Part shown: in pieces, positions 33,630-41,918 of the stretch
Numbering within the stretch: the stretch's first letter is position 1
Layout: the number at the start of each line of letters is the position of its first letter
Source: Streptomyces mangrovi
GTDB taxonomy: Bacteria; Actinomycetota; Actinomycetes; Streptomycetales; Streptomycetaceae
Direction: 5' to 3'
DNA length: 64,000 bases
NCBI RefSeq assembly: GCF_900114215.1
Contig: NZ_FOSG01000010.1
Coordinates: 1-64,000 of the forward strand
Notes under the pieces: generated by a model
Databases searched by the model: none
What the model was told of the DNA's origin: nothing
What the model saw: the letters and a program-made list of their open reading frames with translations, nothing else
Position numbers and translations under genes: made by a program

Positions 33630-34334
33630 ATGCCCGCCCAGCGAACCCCGCGCCCCCGTCGCACGCCGCCCGCCCCGCCGGCTCCGCGGGAGCTGGCCGA
33701 CCTGCCCTACGCGGAGTACCTCCAGCCGTTCGACGGCGGCGGGCGGCTGGAGCGGGAGCGCACCTACGACACCGTCCACTTCGACGGGGACGGCTTCCAC
33801 GGCGCGGACGCCGGCGGCGCCGGCTTCGTGGAGTCCGCCCTCACCTCGGTCGAGTTCGACGGCGGGCGCTACCGGCGGGCGCGCTTCAACGACGTGTGGC
33901 TGCACACCGTGCGGTGGGTGGGCGCCGACCTGGCCGAGACCGACTGGACGGACGTCGAGGCCGTCTCCGGCGCCCTGGCCGGAGTGGAGGCGTTCGAGGC
34001 GCGGATGCGCCGCGTGACGTTCTTCAACTGCAAACTCGACTCGGTCAACCTCCGCGCCGCGCGCCTGCGCGACGTGTCCTTCGTGGACTGCCTGCTGCGC
34101 GACGTGGACTTCGGCGAGGCGGCCCTGGAGGGCGTGGCGTTCCCCGGTTCGGTCCTGGACGGGGTGCGGCTGGAGAAGGCGAGGCTCACGCGGGTCGATC
34201 TGCGCGACGCGGCCGGGCTGGGGATCACGGCGGGCCACGACTCGCTCAGGGGCGCGATCGTCAGCCCGGCGCAACTGCTGGACCTCGCCCCCGCGCTCGC
34301 CCGGGCGCTGGGCGTCGAGGTCCGCGACGACTGA
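33630..34334 (+). CDS. Pentapeptide-repeat protein
   Basis: This 234-residue protein has about 20 A/F-(D/N/S)-(L/F/V)-x-x units forming a right-handed four-sided beta helix. They run from VHFDGDGFHGADAGGAGF through RARFNDVWLHTVRWVGADL to LEKARLTRVDLRDAAGL. The N-terminal 30 residues are Pro/Arg-rich. Such proteins can mimic DNA or act as scaffolds; none of the features of a gyrase-protecting member is certain here. ATG 33630 follows GGAAGG. Confidence 0.88.
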   Translation: MPAQRTPRPRRTPPAPPAPRELADLPYAEYLQPFDGGGRLERERTYDTVHFDGDGFHGADAGGAGFVESALTSVEFDGGRYRRARFNDVWLHTVRWVGADLAETDWTDVEAVSGALAGVEAFEARMRRVTFFNCKLDSVNLRAARLRDVSFVDCLLRDVDFGEAALEGVAFPGSVLDGVRLEKARLTRVDLRDAAGLGITAGHDSLRGAIVSPAQLLDLAPALARALGVEVRDD

Positions 34335-34390
34335 GGACGACTGAGGAGACGCACTGTGCCCGCACATCCGTTACGACCCCGCCGGCCGGG

Positions 34391-34426
34391 GAGACCCGGC
34401 ACATCCGGGAGACCCGGGACATCCGG
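34391..34426 (+). repeat. 18-base direct repeat upstream of the DrrAB operon
   Basis: GAGACCCGGCACATCCGG is followed at once by GAGACCCGGGACATCCGG, with one difference. It lies about 100 bases before the ATPase start and may be a regulator site. Confidence 0.45.
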
Positions 34427-34523
34427 TGGGGGAAATCCGCGGGAAGCGATGAGTCCGGTGCCCCCGGACGGTCCGAAGGACGAGGGAAGCCGCACAACCG
34501 ACGAGCGACGAGGACGACGGAAC

Positions 34524-35549
34524 ATGGGCGAGAGCGCATCCGGCCTGGCGATCGAGACATCCGGGCTGGTCAAGGTGTTCGGGGAGACCCGTGCGGTGGA
34601 CGGCGTGGACCTCGCCGTCCCGGCGGGCACGGTCTACGGGGTCCTCGGTCCCAACGGGGCGGGCAAGACCACCACGGTCAAGATGCTCGCCACCCTGCTG
34701 CGCCCCGACGGCGGCCGGGCCCGGGTCTTCGGGCACGACGTGCTGCACGAGGCCGACGCCGTACGCGCCCGGGTGAGCCTGACCGGGCAGTACGCCTCGG
34801 TGGACGAGGACCTGACCGGGGCGGAGAACCTGATCCTGCTGGGCAGGCTGCTGGGCCACCGCAAGCCCGCCGCCCGGAGGCGGGCCGAGCAGCTGCTGGA
34901 GGCCTTCGGGCTCGCCGAGGCGGCGGGCAAACAGGTCAAGAACTACTCGGGCGGCATGCGGCGCCGCATCGACATCGCCGCGTCCATCCTCAACACCCCC
35001 GACCTGCTCTTCCTGGACGAGCCGACCACCGGCCTGGACCCGCGCAGCCGCAACCAGGTGTGGGACATCGTGCGGGCGGTGGTCTCCCGGGGCACCACGG
35101 TGCTGCTGACCACCCAGTACCTCGACGAGGCCGACCAGCTCGCCTCCCGCATCGCCGTCATCGACCACGGGAAGGTCATCGCCGAGGGCACCAAGGGCGA
35201 GCTGAAGGCCTCGGTGGGCGCCGGCGCGGTGCATCTGCGGCTGCGGGACGCCGAGCGGCGGCCCGAGGCCGAGCGGCTGCTCGCCCGCGTCCTGGAGGCA
35301 CGCATCCAGCTCGATCCCGACCCGGTGGCCCTGACCGCCCGCGTCGGCCTGCGCGGCGACGGCGCGGGCGCGGCCGAGCAGGCTTCCCGGGCGCTGGCGG
35401 AGCTGGCCCGATCCGGCATCACCGTCGACACCTTCTCGCTGGGCCAGCCCAGTCTGGACGAGGTCTTCCTCGCCCTCACCGACCGCCCCGCCGCCCGCAC
35501 CGGCGCCCCCGAGAACGAGGCGAACGAGGAACAGGAGATCCCGGCATGA
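34524..35549 (+). CDS. ABC exporter ATP-binding protein, DrrA family
   Basis: This 341-residue nucleotide-binding subunit has Walker [10 protein letters not shown], signature [13 protein letters not shown], Walker [13 protein letters not shown] and a DrrA-type C-terminal domain. It energises export by the overlapping permease. Relatives confer daunorubicin resistance or export natural products and lipids; the substrate is unknown. ATG 34524 gives the family start. Confidence 0.94.
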   Translation: MGESASGLAIETSGLVKVFGETRAVDGVDLAVPAGTVYGVLGPNGAGKTTTVKMLATLLRPDGGRARVFGHDVLHEADAVRARVSLTGQYASVDEDLTGAENLILLGRLLGHRKPAARRRAEQLLEAFGLAEAAGKQVKNYSGGMRRRIDIAASILNTPDLLFLDEPTTGLDPRSRNQVWDIVRAVVSRGTTVLLTTQYLDEADQLASRIAVIDHGKVIAEGTKGELKASVGAGAVHLRLRDAERRPEAERLLARVLEARIQLDPDPVALTARVGLRGDGAGAAEQASRALAELARSGITVDTFSLGQPSLDEVFLALTDRPAARTGAPENEANEEQEIPA

Positions 35550-36409
35550 GCACCGCCACGACCCGCGGACAGCGCACCGGCGAGACCGGCGAGCCGGTCC
35601 CCGCGGCGGCCGACACCCTGGCCGGCCTGCTGGTCTCCGGGCAGCGCCCGCCCCGCCCCAGCGCCTGGGCCGCCTCCGCCGCTTTCGGCTGGCGGGCGGT
35701 GCTGAAGATCAAGCACGTGCCCGAGCAGCTCTTCGACGTCACCGTCTTCCCGGTGATGATGGTGCTGATGTTCACCTACCTCTTCGGGGGCGCACTGGCC
35801 GGGTCGACCGACCAGTACGTGCAGTTCCTGCTGCCGGGCATCCTGGTGATGAACATCGTGATGATCACCATGTACACCGGTGTGGCGGTCAACATCGACA
35901 TCGCCAAGGGCGTCTTCGACCGGTTCCGCACCCTGCCGATCTGGCGCCCCTCGGCGATGGTCGGCTATCTGCTCGGCGACATGCTGCGCTACACCATCGC
36001 CTGCGCGGTGATGCTGGCCCTCGGCCTGGTGCTGGGCTTCCGCCCGGCCGGCGGCGTGCCCGGAGTGGTGGCCGGGGTGGCGCTGCTGATCGTCTTCGCG
36101 TTCGCCTTCTCGTGGATCTGGACGATGTTCGGCCTGATGCTGCGCACCGAGAAGTCGGTGATGGGCGTCAGCATGATGGTGATCTTCCCGCTGACGTTCC
36201 TCAGCAACGTCTTCGTCGACCCGTCCACCATGCCCGGCTGGCTCCAGGCCTTCGTCAACAACAGCCCCGTGACCCATCTGGCCTCGGCGGTGCGCGGACT
36301 GATGGCGGGCGACTGGCCCGCCACCGAGATCGCCTGGTCGCTGGGGTGGGGCGCGGTGCTGGTGGCCGTCTTCGGAACGGCCACCATGCGCCTGTACAAC
36401 CGCAAGTAG
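35546..36409 (+). CDS. ABC-2 type permease, DrrB family
   Basis: This 287-residue integral membrane protein has six hydrophobic segments and the ABC-2 signature around [22 protein letters not shown]. It forms the channel of the exporter with the preceding ATPase; ATG 35546 overlaps its stop (ATGA). A cytoplasmic N-terminal stretch of about 45 residues precedes the first helix. The operon ends at a perfect palindrome. Confidence 0.94.
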   Translation: MSTATTRGQRTGETGEPVPAAADTLAGLLVSGQRPPRPSAWAASAAFGWRAVLKIKHVPEQLFDVTVFPVMMVLMFTYLFGGALAGSTDQYVQFLLPGILVMNIVMITMYTGVAVNIDIAKGVFDRFRTLPIWRPSAMVGYLLGDMLRYTIACAVMLALGLVLGFRPAGGVPGVVAGVALLIVFAFAFSWIWTMFGLMLRTEKSVMGVSMMVIFPLTFLSNVFVDPSTMPGWLQAFVNNSPVTHLASAVRGLMAGDWPATEIAWSLGWGAVLVAVFGTATMRLYNRK

Positions 36410-36410
36410 G

Positions 36411-36448
36411 CCTTCGTGCCGCCCTGGGCGCCCAGGGCGGCACGAAGG
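36411..36448. terminator. Perfect 38-base palindrome, bidirectional terminator
   Basis: CCTTCGTGCCGCCCTGGG pairs with CCCAGGGCGGCACGAAGG, an 18-base perfect stem with a CG centre. It starts one base past the exporter stop and ends 18 bases before the stop of the convergent gene, so it probably ends both transcripts. Confidence 0.9.
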
Positions 36449-36465
36449 CAGGCCGTCAGCCCCCG

Positions 36466-37293
36466 TCAGCCGCCGTCCGCCCAGGGGGCGGTCAGGGCGC
36501 AGGTCTCGTCGTAGGTGGGCAGTGGCGGGGGCGGGGCGGCCGGGTCGGCGAGGGAGGCGGCCAGCTCCACGGCGCGCTGGAGGGCGGCGCGGAACAGCAG
36601 CGACCCCAGGCTGATCCGGGCCACGCCGAGCTCGGCCAGCCGCTCGCGGGTGGGGCCGCCGGGGGAGTACAGGACGTTCAGCGGGGCGTCCAGCTCGCCG
36701 GCCAGCGCCCGGATGCCGTCCTCGTCGGTGAGGCCGGGCACGAAGACGCCGTCGGCCCCGGCCTCCCGGTAGGCGCGGGCCCGGCGGGACGCGGCGGCCG
36801 TGGTGGGGTCGGCGGCCAGCCAGTGGGTGTCGGTGCGGGCGTTGACGAACAGCGCCGGGGCGGCCTCCTTGACGGCCGCGATCTTCTCCGCGTGGTGGGC
36901 CGGGTCGGCCAGGCGCCCGCCGGGCAGCCCGTCCTCCAGGTTCACCCCGGCCACCCCCGCCTCGGCCAGCTCCCGCGCGAAACGGGCGACCTGCGCGGGG
37001 TCCTCGGAGAACCCGCCCTCGACGTCCACGCTGACGGGCACCGGCAGCCGGGCCAGCCGCCGCCCCAGCGCCAGGGTCCGCTCCCGCGCGGTCCCCGTGG
37101 CGTCGGGCAGTCCGGCCGCGGCGGCCACCCCCAGGCTGCTGGTCCCGACGGCGGGGAAGCCGTGCGCGGCCAAGGCGGCGGCCGAGGCGTGGTCCCAGGC
37201 GCATGGCAGCAGCAGCGGCCGCCCGCGGCGGTGCAGTGCGCGGAAGGCGGCGGACGCGGCGGAGCCGGTGGATGGGGCGGACGCGTTCACCAC
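36466..37293 (-). CDS. Isocitrate lyase/PEP mutase family protein
   Basis: This 275-residue TIM-barrel enzyme has DVEGGFSEDPAQVA, the metal/substrate-loop region GVNLEDG, and FVNARTDTHW. Related enzymes cleave or rearrange C-C or C-P bonds of small acids; the classical PEP mutase loop is not clear, so a lyase with unknown substrate is likelier. GTG 37293 follows GGGGAG; GTG 37290 is an equal choice. Confidence 0.87.
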   Translation of the reverse strand: MVNASAPSTGSAASAAFRALHRRGRPLLLPCAWDHASAAALAAHGFPAVGTSSLGVAAAAGLPDATGTARERTLALGRRLARLPVPVSVDVEGGFSEDPAQVARFARELAEAGVAGVNLEDGLPGGRLADPAHHAEKIAAVKEAAPALFVNARTDTHWLAADPTTAAASRRARAYREAGADGVFVPGLTDEDGIRALAGELDAPLNVLYSPGGPTRERLAELGVARISLGSLLFRAALQRAVELAASLADPAAPPPPLPTYDETCALTAPWADGG

Positions 37294-37360
37294 GGACGGC
37301 TCCCCTCTCCCACGACGTCCTTTCCCACGAGGTCTTCTCCGGAGCCGGCCCCTGCGGGGC

Positions 37361-37918
37361 TCAGCCCAGGTCGGAGGTGTCCAGCTCCACCGCGAACGGT
37401 TCGGGCAGCCGCACGGGCGTGCCGAACGGATGCGGCCCCTCCACCCGGGTGTAGCCGAGTTCGCCCGGCTCGGCGAAGAGCGTGCAGGCGCGCTCCTGCC
37501 GGTCGACCAGCAGGTACAGCGGCGCTCCGTACTCGGCGTAGCGGCGGCGCTTGGCGGTGCGGTCGGTGTCGGCGTTCGACTCGGAGGTGACCTCGACCAC
37601 CAGCAGCGTCTGGTCCGGAAGCAGGGCGCCCGCCCCCTTGGCCAGGTCCCGGGGGACGACGGCCAGATCCGGCACGTACCAGTTGCTGCTTCCGGGCAGG
37701 TCCAGGTTGCCCGATCCCGCGACACAGCCGAGCCGCCGTACGGCCGGGCCGATCTGCTCGCGGACGACGTCCGCCGCGGCCTCGTGGTCCCAACTCGGTG
37801 ACACCGGCTCGATGACCCCCTCCACGATCTGCACCCGGTCCCCCCGGATGTGCTGGATCGCGTACTTCAGCGCTGTTTCCGGGTCGGCGGCTGCGTACGA
37901 GTGCGGCTGGGCGCTCAT
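37361..37918 (-). CDS. Uma2-family (DUF820) nuclease-fold protein
   Basis: This 185-residue protein has a PD-(D/E)xK-like core, with NWYVPDLAVVPRD, LLVVEVTSES and KRRRYAEYGAPLYLLVD. Uma2 proteins are abundant in Streptomyces, have a restriction-nuclease fold and no firm role. ATG 37918 (MSAQPHSYAAADP) is the start. It stands alone. Confidence 0.9.
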   Translation of the reverse strand: MSAQPHSYAAADPETALKYAIQHIRGDRVQIVEGVIEPVSPSWDHEAAADVVREQIGPAVRRLGCVAGSGNLDLPGSSNWYVPDLAVVPRDLAKGAGALLPDQTLLVVEVTSESNADTDRTAKRRRYAEYGAPLYLLVDRQERACTLFAEPGELGYTRVEGPHPFGTPVRLPEPFAVELDTSDLG

Positions 37919-38041
37919 CGGTCCTCCACGGACGGTGTGGGTGCAGCATGACGACATTCCCGGGTCTACCGCAATCCGGGACGGCCTGCCGCGTCCCAGC
38001 CCTCGCATCGCCCGTACGGGGGAACGCTCCGGCGGCGGTCC

Positions 38042-38887
38042 TCATGCCGTGGCCTCCGCCGTCTCCGTGGTCCTGGCTGCCTCCGCCATACCGGAAGTGC
38101 CCGCCGGCTCGCCGCCGAGGTCGGCGCCGGTCAGGCCCAGCAGCTCGTGCAGGGCGTGCCGCCCGGCATCGGTCACGCGCAGCGCCCGACGGGTGCCGAT
38201 CCGCTCGCACCAGCCGGCCTCCAGGGCGTGCCGGCACAGCGCGGCCCCGGCCGCACCGGCCAGGTGGGGGCGGCGTTCGGTCCAGTCCAGGCAGGCGCGG
38301 GCCTGCGGGCGGCGGCCGTACGGGCGGGCTCCCAGGTCGATGCCGAGCCCGCCGAACCACCCCAGCCCGGCCCCGGTCACCGCGAACCCGGCCCCGGTCA
38401 CCGCGAGCCCGGCCTCCTGCCGCAGCAGTCCCCGCTCCAGCAGGGCGTCGGTGACCGCGACCCCCAGGCGTCCGGCCAGGTGGTCGTAGCAGGTGCGGGC
38501 CCGGGCCATCGCCGTGTTCGCGGAGGCCTCCCGCAGGGAGCGCGCGGCGGGCGGGGGCCCCGCGTGCGCGGCCAGCTCCTCGACCAGACGCGCGGACGAC
38601 GGACCGGCCAGCCGCATATAGCGGTGCCGGCCCTGGCGTTCCTGGGCCAGCAGGCCCCCGGCCACCAGTTTGTCCAGGTGCTCGCCGGCCGTGGACGGCG
38701 CGACGTGGGCCAGCCGGGCCAGCTCGCCCGCCGTCCACGCCCGCCCGTCCAGCAGCGCCAGGCAGAACAGGGCCCTGGTGTCGTCGGCGAGGAGCCCGGC
38801 GAGCCGGGCGAGGCCGGAGCCGGCGTGCTCGGGACGCCGCTCGGGAGGGGACGGGCGGGGCCGGCGGGTGCGGTCGGGGGAGTCCAT
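38042..38887 (-). CDS. ArsR-like winged-helix transcriptional regulator
   Basis: This 281-residue regulator has an N-terminal winged helix (about 20-85) with ELARLAHVAPSTAGEHLDKL as recognition region and the wing ERQGRHRYMRL, then a longer C-terminal domain of unknown ligand. A 23-base tandem duplication in the gene gives AVTGAGFAVTGAGL. No clear metal-binding cysteine pair is seen, so it may not sense metal. ATG 38887 is chosen; ATG 38896 or 38899 would add up to four residues. Confidence 0.83.
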   Translation of the reverse strand: MDSPDRTRRPRPSPPERRPEHAGSGLARLAGLLADDTRALFCLALLDGRAWTAGELARLAHVAPSTAGEHLDKLVAGGLLAQERQGRHRYMRLAGPSSARLVEELAAHAGPPPAARSLREASANTAMARARTCYDHLAGRLGVAVTDALLERGLLRQEAGLAVTGAGFAVTGAGLGWFGGLGIDLGARPYGRRPQARACLDWTERRPHLAGAAGAALCRHALEAGWCERIGTRRALRVTDAGRHALHELLGLTGADLGGEPAGTSGMAEAARTTETAEATA

Positions 38888-38946
38888 GGCGCCCATCATG
38901 CGGGCCGGTCGTTTCGGCGGGCACCGAAGGAACACCCCGGCCGCCC

Positions 38947-39519
38947 TCAGAGGGTCGACTCCCTGACCGCCACGTTGTAGCTGGAGGGCGTGGGCGAGGT
39001 GACCTCGATCTGCGAGCGGAAGGAGTCGCCGGTGAAGACCACGGTCAGCTCCCTGGGCCCGCCGCGCCGGGTGGCCGCGGTGAAGCCGCCGGCCGGCAGC
39101 GCCGAGACCAGGCAGGCGCCGCTGCTGCCGAACCGGATGGACGCCCGTCCTCCCGTGGTCTGGAAGGTGCGCACCTCGGCGCCGGCCGTACGGCAGCCCT
39201 CCTCGCCGCCTTCGGTGTTCGCGGTGGGGGACGGCGTGGGGCGGGTGGCGGGACGGGTGGTGGGGGAGGGCGTCGGCTTCGGCGCGGGGGTGGGGGAGGA
39301 GGCGCGCCGGGTGGGTGAGGGGGTGGGCGTGGGAGTGGGGGACCGGCTCGGCTCGGCGCTCGCCGTCGCGGAGGAGACGACCGTCCCCGGGGTGTCGCGG
39401 GCGACGGGCGGGGTGGGCCGGGTCGTCCCGACCACGAACTGGACGGTGAGGCTCACCGTCGTCACGCTGAGGGACGTGCACGACAGCCACAGCAGTACGT
39501 AGCGCAGGTAGCGGGGCAC
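38947..39519 (-). CDS. Membrane-anchored Thr/Pro-rich exported protein
   Basis: This 190-residue protein has a short cytoplasmic start, one transmembrane helix (about 7-32, VLLWLSCTSLSVTTVSLTVQF) and a long Pro-Thr-Ser stalk (about 55-105). A compact extracellular domain with two cysteines (EGCRTAG and SGACLVS) follows. No family recognised. GTG 39519 is the likely start, as upstream residues would put Arg-rich sequence ahead of the helix. It diverges from the response regulator gene. Confidence 0.68.
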   Translation of the reverse strand: MPRYLRYVLLWLSCTSLSVTTVSLTVQFVVGTTRPTPPVARDTPGTVVSSATASAEPSRSPTPTPTPSPTRRASSPTPAPKPTPSPTTRPATRPTPSPTANTEGGEEGCRTAGAEVRTFQTTGGRASIRFGSSGACLVSALPAGGFTAATRRGGPRELTVVFTGDSFRSQIEVTSPTPSSYNVAVRESTL

Positions 39520-39639
39520 CGCCCCATACTGCCCGACCGCCCGCGGCGGCCACCGCCAGGGCCCGCGAAGGCCCGCGAAGCCCCCTTGACGGGACGCTGG
39601 TTGCGGACACGGCGACGGCACCCGTTACCGTCCCTGGCC

Positions 39640-40347
39640 ATGGCATCGGTACTTCTGGTCGAGGACGACCCCGTGATACGGGCCAGGCTCATCGACGTCC
39701 TGTCCCGGCACGACCACGTGGTGCGCAGCTCCCCCTACGGCTTCGAGGCCCTGCGGGAGGTGACGCGGCAGCCGCCGGACGCGGTGGTGCTCGACCTGGG
39801 GCTGCCCGACCTCGACGGCGTCGACGTCCTGCGCATGCTGCGCAGCATCTCGCAGGTGCCGGTGCTGGTGGCCACCGCGCGCGACGACGAGGCCGAGATC
39901 ATCCGGCTGCTCAACGCCGGGGCCGACGACTATCTGGTCAAGCCCTTCTCCGGCGGGCAGTTGGCGGCCCGGCTCGGGGCGGTGCTGCGCCGCTCCGCCG
40001 TCGCGGCGGAGCGGCCGGGCGCCCTGGAGGCGGAGCCCCGGGACGGCGCGATACGCGTGGGCGGCCTGGCCATCGACCGGCAGGCGCGGTCGGTCTCCCT
40101 GGACGGGAGCGAACTGCGCCTGACCCGCCGGGAGTTCGACCTGCTGACCTATCTCGCCGAGCGCGCGGACCGGGTGGTGCCGCGCCGCCGCGTCCTGGCG
40201 GACGTGTGGCGCCAGTCCTACGTCGAGGAGCAGACCCTGGACGTGCACGTGTCCTCCCTGCGCCGCAAACTCGGCGAGCGGGCGAGCCGGCCGCGCTATC
40301 TGCACACCGTGCGGGGCGTGGGCATCAAGCTGGTGACGCCGCGATGA
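39640..40347 (+). CDS. OmpR/PhoB-family response regulator
   Basis: This 235-residue regulator has a receiver domain with acidic pocket EDD (8-10), phosphorylation site Asp52 (VVLDLGLPD), and the conserved Lys in YLVKPFSG. The winged-helix output domain follows (RLTRREFDLLTYLAERADRV and VSSLRRKLGE). It is paired with the overlapping sensor kinase. OmpR-type regulators bind direct heptamer repeats spaced 11 bases apart, exactly the arrangement found before the protease gene downstream. Confidence 0.96.
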   Translation: MASVLLVEDDPVIRARLIDVLSRHDHVVRSSPYGFEALREVTRQPPDAVVLDLGLPDLDGVDVLRMLRSISQVPVLVATARDDEAEIIRLLNAGADDYLVKPFSGGQLAARLGAVLRRSAVAAERPGALEAEPRDGAIRVGGLAIDRQARSVSLDGSELRLTRREFDLLTYLAERADRVVPRRRVLADVWRQSYVEEQTLDVHVSSLRRKLGERASRPRYLHTVRGVGIKLVTPR

Positions 40348-41798
40348 GACGGACGCTGGCCGGCGTCGCACTGGCCGTCACCTCCATGGTCGCGCTGTCC
40401 TTCCTGATCCCCCTGGCCCTGCTGGTCAAGTCCGAGGTGAGGTCCCGGGCGATCACGGTGGCCGAGCAGCGGGCGGCGGCGCTGGCCCCCGTACTGGCCC
40501 TGACCACCCGCCCGGACGAGGTCCAGCAGGCCGTGGCCGAGGTCGACGACACCGGCCGGCTGGGCGTCCACCTGCCCGGCGGACGCCTGGTGGGCACCGC
40601 CTACGCGCCCGCCGACGCATGGCGGCGGGCGGCCCGGCAGCAGCGGACCTTCGCCCAGGACACCGAGGAGGGCTGGGTCCATCTGCAGCCGGTGGTGCTG
40701 GCCAGGGACCGGGTGGCGGTGGTCGAGTCCTTCGTGCCGCGCGCCGAGTTCGAGCGCGGCGTGGGCACCTCCTGGATGGTGATGTCGGCGCTGGCGCTGG
40801 CTCTGGTGGCGGGGTCGGTGCTGGTCGCCGACCGGCTGGCGGCACGGGTGGTGCGCGCCTCGCGGGACCTCTCGCGCGCCGCCAACGCCCTGGGCGAGGG
40901 GGATCTGGACAGGAGACTGGAGCCGAAGGGGCCTCCCGAACTACAGGAGGCCGGCGCCGCGTTCAACACCATGGCCGACCGTGTCGTCGAACTGCTGGCG
41001 ATGGAGCGAGAGCTGGTGGCCGACCTCTCGCACCGCCTCAGGACTCCGCTGACGGCGCTGCATCTGGAGTCCGAGCGCATCGCCTCCGGCCTGCGGCGGG
41101 AGGACGCCGACCGGCTGGAGACTGCCGTCACCCATCTGGAGGAGGAGCTCGACTCCATCATCAAGGCAGCCCGCACGCCTTTGTCGGCGGCCTCGTTCGC
41201 CCCGGCCTCGCAGGGGCCGGGGGGCTCGTGCGAGGCGGCGCGCGTGGTGTCGGCGCGGACCGACTTCTGGTCGGTCCTGGCCGCCCAGCAGGGCCGGGAC
41301 TGCGCGGTGACGGTGACGGACGAGCCCACCCCCGTGACGCTGCCGGAGGAGGATCTGGCCGCGGCCGTCGACGCCCTGGTCGGCAACGTCTTCCGGCACA
41401 CCCCGGAGGGCACGGCCCTGGCGGTGGGCGTGCACCGCACGGCGCACGCGGTGGTGGTGACCGTGGACGACGCCGGCCCCGGCATCCCCGACCCCGAGCG
41501 GGCGCTCGCCCGGGGCGCGAGCGTCGGCGGCTCCACCGGCCTGGGCCTGGACATAGCCCACCGCGCCGCCGACACCGGCCGCGGCCGGCTGGAGGTCGGC
41601 CGCGCGCCGCTGGGCGGGGCGCGGGTGCTGATGGAGCTGGAACTGGCGCCCGAGCGCTCCCCGGGCGGCGAGCGCGCCTCCCACGGGCGGCGGCGCCGGG
41701 CCTGGCTCCGCCTTCCCCGGCTCTCCCGTATCGGCCGCCCCCGTCCTCGGAGGGGGGCGGGGGAGGCGGGTGAGCGGAGAGCCGGCGGCCCGCCTTAG
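40344..41798 (+). CDS. Sensor histidine kinase
   Basis: This 484-residue membrane kinase has TM1 (about 7-28), an extracellular sensor of about 110 residues, TM2 (about 143-165), then HAMP and an H-box with His230 (DLSHRLRTPLTAL). The ATPase domain follows, with VGNVFRHTPEGT, VDDAGPGIP and STGLGLDIAH. The C-terminal 45 residues are Arg/Pro-rich. ATG 40344 overlaps the regulator stop (ATGA). The signal is unknown. Confidence 0.95.
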   Translation: MRRTLAGVALAVTSMVALSFLIPLALLVKSEVRSRAITVAEQRAAALAPVLALTTRPDEVQQAVAEVDDTGRLGVHLPGGRLVGTAYAPADAWRRAARQQRTFAQDTEEGWVHLQPVVLARDRVAVVESFVPRAEFERGVGTSWMVMSALALALVAGSVLVADRLAARVVRASRDLSRAANALGEGDLDRRLEPKGPPELQEAGAAFNTMADRVVELLAMERELVADLSHRLRTPLTALHLESERIASGLRREDADRLETAVTHLEEELDSIIKAARTPLSAASFAPASQGPGGSCEAARVVSARTDFWSVLAAQQGRDCAVTVTDEPTPVTLPEEDLAAAVDALVGNVFRHTPEGTALAVGVHRTAHAVVVTVDDAGPGIPDPERALARGASVGGSTGLGLDIAHRAADTGRGRLEVGRAPLGGARVLMELELAPERSPGGERASHGRRRRAWLRLPRLSRIGRPRPRRGAGEAGERRAGGPP

Positions 41799-41822
41799 CT
41801 GTTCCTTAGCCGTCCCTGAGGG
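41794..41822 (+). promoter_or_regulatory. Three heptamer direct repeats with 11-base period
   Basis: CTTAGCT (41794), CTTAGCC (41805) and CTGAGGG (41816) are each separated by four bases. This is the pattern bound by OmpR/PhoP-type regulators. The first repeat overlaps the kinase stop codon and the set lies about 100 bases before the protease start; a -35-like TTGAAA follows at 41827. Confidence 0.6.
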
Positions 41823-41918
41823 CACTTTGAAACCCGCTCACCTCGCTGATCTGCGGCGATAGCGTCCCCTCGGACGTCGCCCCAGGGCGATCCCCCCACG
41901 AGTGAACGGAGCGGATCT

